Notes under the pieces: generated by a model
Told to the model about the DNA's origin: nothing
Database searches by the model: none
Seen by the model: only the letters and a program-made list of their open reading frames with translations
Source: Acidobacteriota bacterium
GTDB taxonomy: Bacteria > Acidobacteriota > Blastocatellia > Pyrinomonadales > Pyrinomonadaceae
Length of the DNA stretch: 64,000 nucleotides
NCBI GenBank assembly: GCA_025463135.1
Contig: JAOAPY010000016.1
Coordinates: 124,001 to 188,000 of the forward strand
Direction: 5' to 3'
Position numbers and translations under genes: made by a program
Shown: piece after piece, positions 26,019 to 34,717 of the stretch
How the letters are laid out: every line of letters starts with the position of its first letter
How positions within the stretch are numbered: the first letter of the stretch is position 1

Positions 26019-26816
26019 CTACGTGGTCCTTCGCCAGTTGGACAACGAGCTACCCCCGCCTCCGCGCCGCTCTGCTACGATCTCTGCCATGATCGCCAAA
26101 GCCACTTCTTCGGGTGTGACGGCGCCGATATCCAGGCCAATCGGTGCGTGAACACGCAGTAATTGCTTTTCCTCGGCGCCGGCCTGGCGCAGGCGATCGA
26201 TCACAATATTAGTGCGACGCTTACTGCCAATCATCCCGAGATAGCTTGCCTGCGTCGTGATGCACGCGCGCATGCATTCCTCATCTTCATTGTGGCCCCG
26301 AGTTACCACGGCTACGGAAACACCACGGCCATTCCCAATCGCCTCACGCACGCTCGCGCCCCAATTGCTGGTTAGCGCCAGGTCGATTTTCTCGTCAGGA
26401 AGCAGCGCCCGAGTGAGAAATTCTGCGCGGTCGTCGATCAACGTCACGCGATAGCCAATTAAACTGGCCAGTCGCGCCAGTGAAGAACCCACGTGTCCGG
26501 CGCCGCAAATTACCAGTCGCAACTCGGGTTCGATTCGTTCAAATAGGACCTTCGCATCGTTGAGGTCATGAAGTTGCGGCGCAAATTCCGCAACGGTCAG
26601 CGTGCTGGCTTCCTGCCGTGAATTCAAGAAACGCGAAGAAAACTCCGCCGCTGCGATATCGAGCGCTTTATTCCCCAGGCTTCCTGCTAAGACTTCCGAC
26701 GCACTCAACAACAGCTTGGCCCCAACGCCCTCTGGCGCATGGACCAAAGTTGCCAGCGTCGCCAAGCCGCCTTGCTCGAGCACTCGCGCAATTGATTCTG
26801 TAATCGCCTTGGTCAT
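26019..26816 (-). CDS. XdhC/CoxI family molybdenum-hydroxylase maturation factor
   Basis: A 265-residue protein of the XdhC family, which sulfurates and inserts molybdenum cofactor into xanthine dehydrogenase-type enzymes. The N-terminal XdhC/CoxI domain (residues about 5-90, with GLATLATLVHAPEGVGAKLL) is followed by a Rossmann domain with LVICGAGHVGSSLARLA and the LGMIGSKRR motif. I start at ATG 26816 (MTKAITES). The longer reading begins inside a palindromic repeat, and the repeat's GAGAT serves as the nearest ribosome-site-like stretch. A separate N-domain-only relative lies 600 bases upstream. No xanthine dehydrogenase genes are in the window. Confidence 0.87.
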   Translation of the reverse strand: MTKAITESIARVLEQGGLATLATLVHAPEGVGAKLLLSASEVLAGSLGNKALDIAAAEFSSRFLNSRQEASTLTVAEFAPQLHDLNDAKVLFERIEPELRLVICGAGHVGSSLARLASLIGYRVTLIDDRAEFLTRALLPDEKIDLALTSNWGASVREAIGNGRGVSVAVVTRGHNEDEECMRACITTQASYLGMIGSKRRTNIVIDRLRQAGAEEKQLLRVHAPIGLDIGAVTPEEVALAIMAEIVAERRGGGGSSLSNWRRTT

Positions 26817-26828
26817 CAAGATATCAAT

Positions 26829-27050
26829 CTCATTCTCACCCGGTTTCAACCCGGTGATCAAAGTGGCCTCGTTTCAGTCGAACAGTTTCAACAGTTCCGA
26901 TTGGCAAAGTTGTCAGTACCACCTGCGTAAGCGGGTGGGCCTTTGGCCCGTTGAAGCGTCACCTGAGGGTTTGACCCACCCGCTTACGCAGGGTGGTACT
27001 GCAATTCAGATAGGCTACCGATCACTCGGTGAAACCGCGTGAGAGAATGA
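26829..27050. repeat. Decayed CCCGGTTTCAACCGGG element with a second palindrome nested inside
   Basis: The left arm (CTCACCCGGTTTCAACCCGG) at 26832 and a degraded right arm (CTCGGTGAAACCGCGTGAGA) near 27025 bound the element. Between them lies an unrelated palindrome, 26914-27001, with arms CAGTACCACCTGCGTAAGCG and its near complement. The nested arms are almost perfect while the outer arms have decayed, so the inner insertion is probably younger. Confidence 0.65.
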
Positions 27051-27108
27051 CATGCCTGTGTTGAAGCAACGCTGGGCTGCCATTAGCGAACGCCAATGGC
27101 GTTAAGAG

Positions 27109-27402
27109 CTATCGATGGCCGCGTCGCTCCGTTCTTGAAATACCGAATGCCCTGCGCAACAGCCACAGTGGACCAACTAGCAGGTAAAGAGGATTGCTGA
27201 AGAACGCCGGCTGATTGCCTTCAATCAGGTGACCAACGAATTGCAGGATCCAGCCGGCAATGAACAAACCCAGCGCCCAGCGCCAACTCAAAAAAAACAG
27301 CGGCAGTGAGATGACAATCAGGGGAATACCGACACTGTGCGACAGCCTGTTCAGCGGATGCTGATGTTTGGCTTTGTAGTTTTCGACAAAAGAAGCAGGC
27401 AT
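27109..27402 (-). CDS. Mpo1-like (DUF962) small membrane protein
   Basis: A 97-residue membrane protein with three hydrophobic segments. NYKAKHQHPLNRLSHSVGIP and WILQFVGHLIEGNQPA match the DUF962 family that includes yeast Mpo1, an iron-dependent dioxygenase acting on 2-hydroxy fatty acids; the His residues needed for iron (HQHPLNRLSH, GHLIEGN) are present. It lies between the two XdhC-type genes, 24 bases downstream of the smaller one, and may be cotranscribed with it. Any functional tie to XdhC is unclear. Confidence 0.85.
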   Translation of the reverse strand: MPASFVENYKAKHQHPLNRLSHSVGIPLIVISLPLFFLSWRWALGLFIAGWILQFVGHLIEGNQPAFFSNPLYLLVGPLWLLRRAFGISRTERRGHR

Positions 27403-27426
27403 GACGTCCTTCAGGCTTTTTCAGGG

Positions 27427-27798
27427 TTAAGCGGTCGATACTACCTGTGTCAGCAAGCGAGTGCCGGTGTCAGGTTTCCACACGTCAATAAAGATATCCA
27501 TCGTGCCGCCGCAGACCATTCCTTCCTCGCTTGCTTCTTCGGCAGTCAACGAGAAGTGATGCAAAGCGGATAGTCCGGAGCGATGCGCGGCGCGCGCTTC
27601 AGCCCAGACTTCGGCTTCGATACATCCGCCGCCGACGGTTCCCGCGACTTCGCCATTTTCAAAAAACAACATCTTGGCGCCGCGCCGCTGCGGGGTCGAA
27701 CCGCGCGTGTGCGCGACCGTGGCCACGACTACTCGTTCGCCCCGATCAGTGGCGTCATTGATCAACTTGTAAAGATCCCCTGGCGCGATTGTGCCCAT
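27427..27798 (-). CDS. XdhC/CoxI N-terminal domain protein
   Basis: A 123-residue protein consisting only of the XdhC/CoxI domain: VVATVAHTRGSTPQRRGAKM, GTVGGGCIEAEVWAEAR and EGMVCGGTMDIFID are typical. The conserved Cys in GGGCIEAE and in VCGGTMD are present. The Rossmann part is missing, as in other short XdhC relatives that work beside a full-length one. It heads a likely three-gene run with the Mpo1-like gene and the larger XdhC gene. Confidence 0.86.
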   Translation of the reverse strand: MGTIAPGDLYKLINDATDRGERVVVATVAHTRGSTPQRRGAKMLFFENGEVAGTVGGGCIEAEVWAEARAAHRSGLSALHHFSLTAEEASEEGMVCGGTMDIFIDVWKPDTGTRLLTQVVSTA

Positions 27799-27936
27799 AA
27801 GAGTAGTCAGCAGTCAGGAATTAGCAATCAGACAGTACTACGTACCATGAGCGCAACCAAACCCTGGGGTTAACATCCGACATACGGATGGAAACTCTGA
27901 TCAGGTGCTTCAAAGGAATCTGTGGTTCGCTTTCCT

Positions 27937-28124
27937 CTCATTCGCCCGGTTTCAATCGGGTGAGAGAGTGACTCTTCCAAGGGTGTCAACCGTTTCAACG
28001 GTTTCCAGGCCCCGGGTTAGAGGTTGCAGCGCACAACTTAGCTGACACGAAAGGAAACCGTTGAAACGGTTAGTTCCAATCGAGGCTAGCGTGTGTCACC
28101 CGGTTGAAACCGGGTGAGAATGAG
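27937..28124. repeat. Palindromic element (CCCGGTTTCAACCGGG family), second complete copy
   Basis: Outer arms begin CTCATTCGCCCGGTTTCAA at 27937 and end GGGTGAGAATGAG at 28124. Inner arms are CCGTTTCAACGGTTTCC and GGAAACCGTTGAAACGG. It occupies most of the 405-base gap before the coiled-coil gene; nothing else is seen there. Confidence 0.78.
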
Positions 28125-28203
28125 ATGAAGCCAAAACCGATGTACGCGTTGAGACACTTGATCAGAGTTTCCTGATTGCTGATTAGTGATTGCTGACTCC
28201 TAT

Positions 28204-28980
28204 TTACTGGTTGGGCGGCGGCGCTTCGCCGGGTGTAGGCGGAGGCGTTACGATTGGCGCCTGGTTCATTTGTTGATTGTTTAAGTCAATTTGCTGTTGC
28301 AGCTTGTCCACCTCGGCATCGGCCGTCGTTATCGCACCTTCCAATCGAATCCGGCTCTGCTCGAGCTGGTTGTATTGGGCCTGCAACCTGCTCTTCTGGC
28401 TTTCAAGCTGGGTGCGGCGTTGCTCGCGCGCTACTTCGGGATGCGTAGTGCCGTAAATTGCTACGGCTCGTTCAATATTCTCCGGCTGCAAAGCAAAGTT
28501 AACCTGATCAAGCTGAGCTTGCAGGTCGACTTCTTTAGCCAGGACGTCACGCAACTGCGCGCGAAAGGTCTCGGCCCGTTGTTCGGCACGACTCAGGCGC
28601 TCGAGATCGACCATTGAGCGTTGCTGGCCTTCCATTGAATTCAGCTTATCGGTAAGTTTGTTCAGCTGGCCGGAAAGGTCATTGATGGTGCGGCGCAACT
28701 GTTCCTGATCCGACTCCGGCACCGGAGTGGGCGCCGGTTTCGGGCGCACGGCCCTCGATGACACCGTGCTGCTTTGATCAGCCGTGCTTACGACGCGCGG
28801 ATCAGAAGGATCCGCTGCCTCGTCTGGAGTGGCTGACGGCGCAGGTTGTGCTACGGAAGAAGTAACTCGCCGCGTACGCCGCTTGCGGCGCCGTTGGGCG
28901 CCTGCATCCACAAAGCAGGATCCCAGGATAATCAAAATAGTAACAAGGACTGCGATGTATCGCGCTGAACGCTTCTGCAT
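28204..28980 (-). CDS. Exported coiled-coil protein of unknown function
   Basis: A 258-residue protein with a signal peptide (YIAVLVTILIILGSCFVDAG), then a very basic patch (RRRKRRTRR), a Ser/Thr/Pro-rich linker to about residue 85, and long heptad-like helices from about 90 to 235 (LRRTINDLSGQLNKLTDKLN and later LQAQYNQLEQSRIRLEGAI). The tail is Pro-rich. No enzymatic motif is seen. The SCF near the end of the hydrophobic stretch is not a good lipobox, so it is probably periplasmic. A structural or envelope-spacing role is a guess. Confidence 0.8.
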   Translation of the reverse strand: MQKRSARYIAVLVTILIILGSCFVDAGAQRRRKRRTRRVTSSVAQPAPSATPDEAADPSDPRVVSTADQSSTVSSRAVRPKPAPTPVPESDQEQLRRTINDLSGQLNKLTDKLNSMEGQQRSMVDLERLSRAEQRAETFRAQLRDVLAKEVDLQAQLDQVNFALQPENIERAVAIYGTTHPEVAREQRRTQLESQKSRLQAQYNQLEQSRIRLEGAITTADAEVDKLQQQIDLNNQQMNQAPIVTPPPTPGEAPPPNQ

Positions 28981-29113
28981 TACTCAACTCCCCTCAGAGG
29001 CAAACCTGAAACCAGAATGTAACCCTATTGCTGAGATGCATTCAAGCCGGTGCCTGAGGCTTACACGTCTAAAAAGATCTCAGGTTCCGAAATGACCGCT
29101 GATTCCGTAGGTT

Positions 29114-29974
29114 TCACCCGGAGGACAACTGCATCTGAAAGCTAAGATTCATCGCGCGCGCCGAATTTGTCAGGGCGCCAATACTGATCAGATCGATGCC
29201 GGCTTCAGCATAACTTCGCACCTGGTCAAGCGCGATGTTTCCCGAGCATTCGATCGTAACCGCGGGAGAAAGTTCGCGGGCCATCGTCACCAGTCGGGCG
29301 ACTTCTTCTGCCGCCAAATCGGTCAGCAGGAGCACGTCGGCCTCCTGCTTCAACGCGTCCCTGACCTCGCGCTCGTTGCCCACCTGCACTTCGATCTTGT
29401 GTAACTGACCCAACCTCTCTCTGGCTTTTCTTACCGCTTCGGCAACGCCTCCCGCTACCGCGATGTGGTTGGCCTTAATAATCACGCCATCATCCAGACC
29501 AAAGCGATGGTTGCGGCCGCCGCCCAACAGTACCGCGTATTTTTCCAGCATCCGCAGTCCGGGAGTTGTCTTGCGGCTGTCAACGATGTGCGCGGTGGTC
29601 CCCTCGATCGCCTGAACGTACTGATGAGTAAGCGTGGCGATGCCGGAAAGTCTTTGCAGCAGGTTCAGCGCCACTCGTTCTCCGGCCAGAAGTACATCGG
29701 CAAAGCCGGTCGTGCGCGCGATCACTTTTCCGCCTTCAATCTCTTCACCGTCGGATGCGAACGCTTCGAGTTGCTGTTCGGAATCAAGCGTCATGAAGAC
29801 TTCTTCAGCGGCTTCGAGTCCGGCGACAATCATTTTTTCTCCCGCGAGAAAACGGCCGCGTGCGCGGGTGTTGCGTTCGATGATTGCCTGCGACGTGATG
29901 TCACCGCGGCCCAGATCCTCACGCAGAAAAACTCCAATCTGCGAATAGAGCGCGCCTTCGTCAACCCAGTTCAT
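29114..29974 (-). CDS. nadC: Nicotinate-nucleotide pyrophosphorylase (carboxylating)
   Basis: Converts quinolinate and PRPP to nicotinate mononucleotide in de novo NAD synthesis. The 286-residue protein has the family marks: LREDLGRGDITSQ near the start, LLQRLSGIATLT and DSRKTTPGLR in the middle, GGGRNHRFGL after it, and ECSGNIALDQVRSYAEAG toward the end. I start at ATG 29974 (MNWVDEG), with GGGAGAAA directly before it; the longer frame adds 21 residues derived from a repeat. nadA and nadB are not in the window. It is 96 bases downstream of valS, with a palindromic repeat in between. Confidence 0.95.
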   Translation of the reverse strand: MNWVDEGALYSQIGVFLREDLGRGDITSQAIIERNTRARGRFLAGEKMIVAGLEAAEEVFMTLDSEQQLEAFASDGEEIEGGKVIARTTGFADVLLAGERVALNLLQRLSGIATLTHQYVQAIEGTTAHIVDSRKTTPGLRMLEKYAVLLGGGRNHRFGLDDGVIIKANHIAVAGGVAEAVRKARERLGQLHKIEVQVGNEREVRDALKQEADVLLLTDLAAEEVARLVTMARELSPAVTIECSGNIALDQVRSYAEAGIDLISIGALTNSARAMNLSFQMQLSSG

Positions 29975-30008
29975 AATTTCTCCCTGATCACAGGCGTAAA
30001 GAGTACAA

Positions 30009-30056
30009 GCTTTAGGTTGCGTCTTCAGGGACAGCAACCTGAAGGTTGCACTCTAT
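30009..30056. repeat. Short palindromic repeat between valS and nadC
   Basis: AGAGTACAAGCTTTAGGTTGC and GCAACCTGAAGGTTGCACTCT form imperfect inverted arms. It lies in the valS-nadC gap and might end valS transcription. Confidence 0.5.
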
Positions 30057-30070
30057 ACACCTGTCGCCCC

Positions 30071-32761
30071 TCATCCGAGCGCCTCCATCATCTCTTCCAA
30101 TGCCGCGGTCCGTTGCTTTATATCCGCCTGGCGAGCGCGTAGTTCGTCAACCTTCTCCACCGGCGCTCGCTCGACAAACTGCGGATTCGCAAGTTGCCCT
30201 TCCAACTTCGCTGCCTCGACCCTCAACTTGTCGAGTTCTTTTCGCAGACGCTGTCGCTCCTGCTCAAAATCAATCAAGCCCTCGAGCGGCACGGCGAGCT
30301 CCGCGCCACCCCCAAGCGCGGCACGGGCTGATGCTCGGGACGCATTGAGTTGAGCTTCTACTGAAACGCTCGCGGCACGCGCCAGGCGCGCGATCTGATC
30401 TGCGCTCGCTCTAAATACCTTGCGCAGATTTTCATCAGCAACACCAATCAGGAGCGGCACGCGCTCGCCTGGCTTGATGTTCATCTCCGAGCGAATGTTG
30501 CGCACACGCGAGATCAAATCGATTACTGCCTGCATTTCCGACTCTACCGCTTCATCGATTAACTCAGCGCGGCCTTCAGGATAACCAGTCAACATTACGC
30601 TCGGCGCGGCGCCTTTGTATGCGTGGTGCAGCAGGTCGCCACTAACACCGGGAAGTTGCTGCCACAATTCCTCCGTAATGTAAGGCATGAAAGGATGCAG
30701 CAGCCGCAACGACTGCTCTAACACGCTCACCAGGCGCGAGCGGGCCGAGATGCGTTCCGGAGTCGCCTCTTCCGCCGTTATGCCCGCCTTTGCCAACTCG
30801 ATGTACCAATCGCAGAAGTCGTCCCAGAAGAAGTGATAGAGCGTTTGCACGGCCTCATGAAACTGGTAGCCGGCCAACGCCGCGCGGACGTCGCGTGCGG
30901 TCCTATGCAAACGCGAGATAATCCAGCGATCGTGCAGCGCAAGATCGCCGGCGTCTGCACCTATTGATTCCGGATCAACCCTCGCGCCCTCGGAATTCAT
31001 CAGACAGAACCGCGTAGCGTTCCAAATCTTATTGGCGAAATTTCGATACGATTCAACCTGCTTTTCATTCCACCGAGTGTCCGTGGTGCCTACAGACGCC
31101 AGCGTCAAACGCGTGGCGTCCACACCATATTTATCAAACACCTCGAGCGGATCGACACCATTGCCTTTGGTCTTGGACATACGCTGGCCATGCTTATCCA
31201 GGATTGTGCCCGTGACGAAGACGTCGTCGAAGGGACGCTCATCGACAAACTTCATACCCATCATGACCATGCGCGACACCCAGAGAAAAATGATGTCGCG
31301 CGCGGTTACCAGCACCGACGTGGGATAAAAGTTTCTGAGATCTTCCGTTTCGTTGGGCCAGCCCAGAGTGGAAAAGGGCCAGAGACCGGAAGAAAACCAC
31401 GTGTCCAAAACATCCGGATCCTGGGTCAATTCCACGGTGCCTGCTTTGGCACGAGCCTCTTCTTCGGTGCGCGCCACTATCACATCGCCCGTCGGCGTAT
31501 ACCACGCGGGGATTTGATGCCCCCACCACAACTGGCGCGAGATGGTCCAATCACGGAGGTTCTCGAGCCAGTCGGTGTAGACCTTCCGGTAAGGAACTTC
31601 GGGAAAGAAGCGCGGCTTCTCTGCTCGCGACATGAGATCAAGAGCGAGGTCGCGCAGCTTGTCCATGCGACAAAACCACTGGGTTGAAATCAGCGGTTCA
31701 AGGACGGTCTTACAGCGCTCACACTTCGAGATTGAAAATTCATAGTCCACCACCTTTTCGAGCAGGCCCAGCTCGGCGAACTTCTCAATGACTCTTTCAC
31801 GCGCTTTGTAGCGATCGAGGCCCGCGAATTCCACGCCGGCGTCCGCGGTCATCTTCGCGTGCTGATCTATAACGACTACCTGTGCCAGCTGGTGTCGAAC
31901 TCCCATATCGTAGTCATTCGGATCGTGCGCCGGGGTAATTTTTACGGCGCCGGTTCCGAATTCCTGCTCGACGTACTCGTCGGCAATGACCGGTATCTCG
32001 CGGTCCGTCAAAGGCAAAAGCAAAGTGGCGCCCACCAAATCGCGATAGCGCTCATCATCAGGGTTCACGGCTACCGCGGTATCCCCGAGCATCGTTTCCG
32101 GTCGCGTGGTCGCTACAGTGACTTTGCGATTACTGTTCTGCACCGGATATTGAAGATAGTAAAGCTTGCCCGCTTGTGGTTCCTTCAGGACTTCGAGATC
32201 AGACAGCACTGTCTGGTCATTAGGACACCAATTCACGATGCGATTGCCGCGATAGATCAGGCCTTCGTCGTAGAGACGAACAAAAGCCTCACGCACGGCG
32301 CGCGACAGATCGTCGGCCATGGTGAATTTCTCGCGCGACCAATCGACCGACACTCCCTCGCGGCGCATTTGCTTCGTAATCTGGCCGCCGGATTCAGCCT
32401 TCCATTTCCAGACCCGCTCTACAAACTTTTCGCGCCCCAAATCGTGACGGCTCAATCCCTCTTTCTTGAGTTCGCGCGTGACCATCAACTGCGTTGAGAT
32501 TCCGGCGTGGTCCATGCCAGGAAGCCAGAGCGTGCGATAGCCACACATTCTTTTGTATCTCGTCAACACGTCCATCATCGTGTGCTGGAGCGCGTGGCCC
32601 ATGTGCAGTGAGCCGGTAACATTCGGCGGCGGAATGACTATCGTGAATGTCGGCGCGTTTTCATCCTTATTAATTTCAGGAGCAAAAAAACCCTGCTGCT
32701 CCCAGCGCGCGTAATGATGTTCTTCGGCCTGTTTGGGATCGTATGTTTTCGGGATGTCCAT
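30071..32761 (-). CDS. valS: Valyl-tRNA synthetase
   Basis: Class I aminoacyl-tRNA synthetase charging tRNA-Val. The 896-residue protein has the HIGH-type motif in NVTGSLHMGHALQHT near residue 50, the KMSKS-type motif in GQRMSKTKGNGVDPLEV near 540, the editing domain between them (TTRPETMLGDTAVAVNP), an anticodon-binding domain (DDFCDWYIELAK), and a C-terminal coiled coil (about 830-896) as in standard ValRS. Complete and of normal length. Confidence 0.97.
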   Translation of the reverse strand: MDIPKTYDPKQAEEHHYARWEQQGFFAPEINKDENAPTFTIVIPPPNVTGSLHMGHALQHTMMDVLTRYKRMCGYRTLWLPGMDHAGISTQLMVTRELKKEGLSRHDLGREKFVERVWKWKAESGGQITKQMRREGVSVDWSREKFTMADDLSRAVREAFVRLYDEGLIYRGNRIVNWCPNDQTVLSDLEVLKEPQAGKLYYLQYPVQNSNRKVTVATTRPETMLGDTAVAVNPDDERYRDLVGATLLLPLTDREIPVIADEYVEQEFGTGAVKITPAHDPNDYDMGVRHQLAQVVVIDQHAKMTADAGVEFAGLDRYKARERVIEKFAELGLLEKVVDYEFSISKCERCKTVLEPLISTQWFCRMDKLRDLALDLMSRAEKPRFFPEVPYRKVYTDWLENLRDWTISRQLWWGHQIPAWYTPTGDVIVARTEEEARAKAGTVELTQDPDVLDTWFSSGLWPFSTLGWPNETEDLRNFYPTSVLVTARDIIFLWVSRMVMMGMKFVDERPFDDVFVTGTILDKHGQRMSKTKGNGVDPLEVFDKYGVDATRLTLASVGTTDTRWNEKQVESYRNFANKIWNATRFCLMNSEGARVDPESIGADAGDLALHDRWIISRLHRTARDVRAALAGYQFHEAVQTLYHFFWDDFCDWYIELAKAGITAEEATPERISARSRLVSVLEQSLRLLHPFMPYITEELWQQLPGVSGDLLHHAYKGAAPSVMLTGYPEGRAELIDEAVESEMQAVIDLISRVRNIRSEMNIKPGERVPLLIGVADENLRKVFRASADQIARLARAASVSVEAQLNASRASARAALGGGAELAVPLEGLIDFEQERQRLRKELDKLRVEAAKLEGQLANPQFVERAPVEKVDELRARQADIKQRTAALEEMMEALG

Positions 32762-32939
32762 TTAAGTAATGAGTAAACAGTACTCAGTCGTCGGTAGTTA
32801 GCAGTAGTCAGCTCTGAATCGCGATCTCTCGTTTAGAAGACGGTCTGGTCCGCCGGTTTTCGATTGCCTTGGTCGAGATTCATTGTAAAGCAAAGCCGCG
32901 GGATTTCCATGTGGGGTGCGTTGGCAGTAGTGCCCTAAG

Positions 32940-33050
32940 TTGTACGCAAACTGTAAGGCCACCCCAGCGGGGCAGCCCCGCCGGGGACCACGGGTTGGCG
33001 AAGATTGAATGGCATTCGACGCGGACGCAAACTAACAGTTTGCGTTACAA
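32940..33050. repeat. Palindromic repeat (TTGTAACGC family), copy with extended centre
   Basis: TTGTACGCAAACTGT at 32940 and AACTAACAGTTTGCGTTACAA ending at 33050 (21 bases, last two shared with the terminator A-run) are the arms. The centre has GAATGGCATTCGACGCGG, the inverted form of the family's GCGTTGAATGCCA, plus a GC-rich hairpin. It lies in the 350-base gap between the response regulator stop and the valS start; no gene is seen there. Confidence 0.68.
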
Positions 33051-33091
33051 AAAATCGAGCACGCGGTTCACTGGAACCAGGCGTGCTCGAT
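33049..33091 (-). terminator. Rho-independent terminator of the long response regulator gene
   Basis: On the - strand, ATCGAGCACGC (33091-33081) pairs with GCGTGCTCGAT (33064-33054), with an inner GGTTC/GAACC, and is followed by a run of six T (33054-33049). It lies 22 bases after the stop codon of the gene at 33114. Confidence 0.85.
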
Positions 33092-33113
33092 TGTAATTAA
33101 ATTAAATTAGTAA

Positions 33114-34454
33114 TTACTTGTTTTGCGATTCCTGCTCTTCAAGCCTGCGCTTAATCAAGAGTTCAGAGAGTTGCGGCACAACTTCCCAGGCGATCTCGTG
33201 AATCGCTTTTTCTGATAGCTGTTCGACTGCCCTCCGAGCAATTGCGTCAATGACTTCCGGCGCAAGTTGGTCAAGCGTGATTAGACCAGTGGGACCTGAG
33301 GCGCCTGCAGTTGAGCTGCCGGCTGAGACGACTTCGGCTTCAGGTATCTGAACCGACTCCTGGGCTTCGGGCTCGGCTGAAATGGTTTCCGCGAGCGGTG
33401 CGGCCTCGACGAATTCGGGCGCGCGCATCTCAGACGAATCCGCGATCTGTTCTGAAACACTTTCCACGGCCACCGTGTCAGTAGCAGCAAAAGCAGGGCT
33501 GAAAGCCGGCGCCTCAAATCTGCTGCTCACAGCTACAACCGATTGCCCGTGGCTGCCCATGTTCGGCGCCATGTTGGGCATATCGGCCGGCGGCGCATCG
33601 AAGTCAACATCGAGAATGACGTCATCACTCTCGTCGAAGCCGGACTCGAACTGCTCCAGATCAAGTAATGCGTCATCAAAACTATCAAAACTTTCGGGTC
33701 GGATATCGATACCTGGGTTGGCGTCAGTATTCAGATTGGCAGTCATTGTCTCCGCTTCCAAAACAGTTTCAACTACGGGAACTTCTTCGGACTCTAAATG
33801 CTCCATGCGGTCTCTCAGCTCCGGAGAAAGGGGTTGTGTATCGGCTGTCGTTATCTCCAGCTCTTCGGTGGTCATGGGTTCTTCTGGTGGAGGCACAATT
33901 TCGGGTGGCGGCAGTTCCTGGGTGGTCGCCTCGCGGACCGCTGACGGCGTCGTCTCGCAGGTTGCCGCATCTGAAAGAGCTTCGGACTGAGGAGCTGGAA
34001 CAGGCGCCTCTTCGGCGGCGGCCACAGTGGCCGTCCTCGCGCCGGTTTCCTCGGCGTGGTCCACTGCCGGCTCGCGACCCAACAACGCGCCGACCTTGTC
34101 CATCAGCGTTCGTATCGATTGAAATGGCTTGCTCAAAATATCATCCGCGCCGACTCTGCGCGCCTCCACCTCGTCAAAGGGTTCAAACGAGCCGACCATC
34201 AGCATCACAGGAATATGCTTGAGCCGCTCGGTTTGTTTAATGTGCTCGCAGACCTGATAGCCGTTCAAGCGCGGCATGAAAACGTCTGCCAGTACGACAT
34301 CCGGAGTAGTCTCCTCCAGTTTCTTTATAGCTTCTGCGCCATCGCTGACAGCGATGACTTCCAGGCCTTCCTCGGCGAACGTGAGAGCGACTATCTTCTG
34401 TATTGTAATTGAGTCGTCGGCGAGAAGAAGTTTGCGTCCAGCTAGCAAAGCCAA
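33114..34454 (-). CDS. Response regulator with long acidic extension
   Basis: A 446-residue protein. Residues 1-125 are a complete receiver domain: acidic pair in LLADDSIT, phospho-acceptor Asp in VVLADVFMPRLNGYQV, and conserved Lys in ILSKPFQS. The long middle part (about 135-390) is rich in Glu, Pro, Ala and Thr with no fold apparent. The last 55 residues are helical (LAPEVIDAIARRAVEQLSEK, then WEVVPQLSELLIKRRL), a pattern found at the end of similar single-receiver proteins and possibly a docking helix. No DNA-binding or enzyme domain is seen, so output is by protein contact. The cognate kinase is not in the window. Confidence 0.87.
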   Translation of the reverse strand: MALLAGRKLLLADDSITIQKIVALTFAEEGLEVIAVSDGAEAIKKLEETTPDVVLADVFMPRLNGYQVCEHIKQTERLKHIPVMLMVGSFEPFDEVEARRVGADDILSKPFQSIRTLMDKVGALLGREPAVDHAEETGARTATVAAAEEAPVPAPQSEALSDAATCETTPSAVREATTQELPPPEIVPPPEEPMTTEELEITTADTQPLSPELRDRMEHLESEEVPVVETVLEAETMTANLNTDANPGIDIRPESFDSFDDALLDLEQFESGFDESDDVILDVDFDAPPADMPNMAPNMGSHGQSVVAVSSRFEAPAFSPAFAATDTVAVESVSEQIADSSEMRAPEFVEAAPLAETISAEPEAQESVQIPEAEVVSAGSSTAGASGPTGLITLDQLAPEVIDAIARRAVEQLSEKAIHEIAWEVVPQLSELLIKRRLEEQESQNK

Positions 34455-34668
34455 AACCCTTTAGCTGAGATTAGCGCCACTGACGGGAAAAGCTGCGTTG
34501 GCGCGGGGCATGAAGTTCGGTATGACCCAACCTAACGTCAAGGCCACCATTGAAAACTAACACCCACGAAAGGCGTGCGTCAAGAGCTTATTCGGAAATC
34601 CCTTGAATTGTTGCAATTAGCGCGAGTTTTTGCTCAGCTCAATGATTCGGCTAATAAGTTTTCTGATC

Positions 34669-34694
34669 AAAAAGACCTGCCCGAAAGCAGGTCT
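34669..34694 (-). terminator. Rho-independent terminator of the Cys-rich secreted protein gene
   Basis: On the - strand, AGACCTGC, a six-base loop and GCAGGTCT form an 8-bp stem, running into five T. It follows the stop at 34718 by 23 bases. The rest of the 263-base gap up to 34454 shows no gene. Confidence 0.85.
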
Positions 34695-34717
34695 GATTGC
34701 CCTTCCTATTTTAAGGA

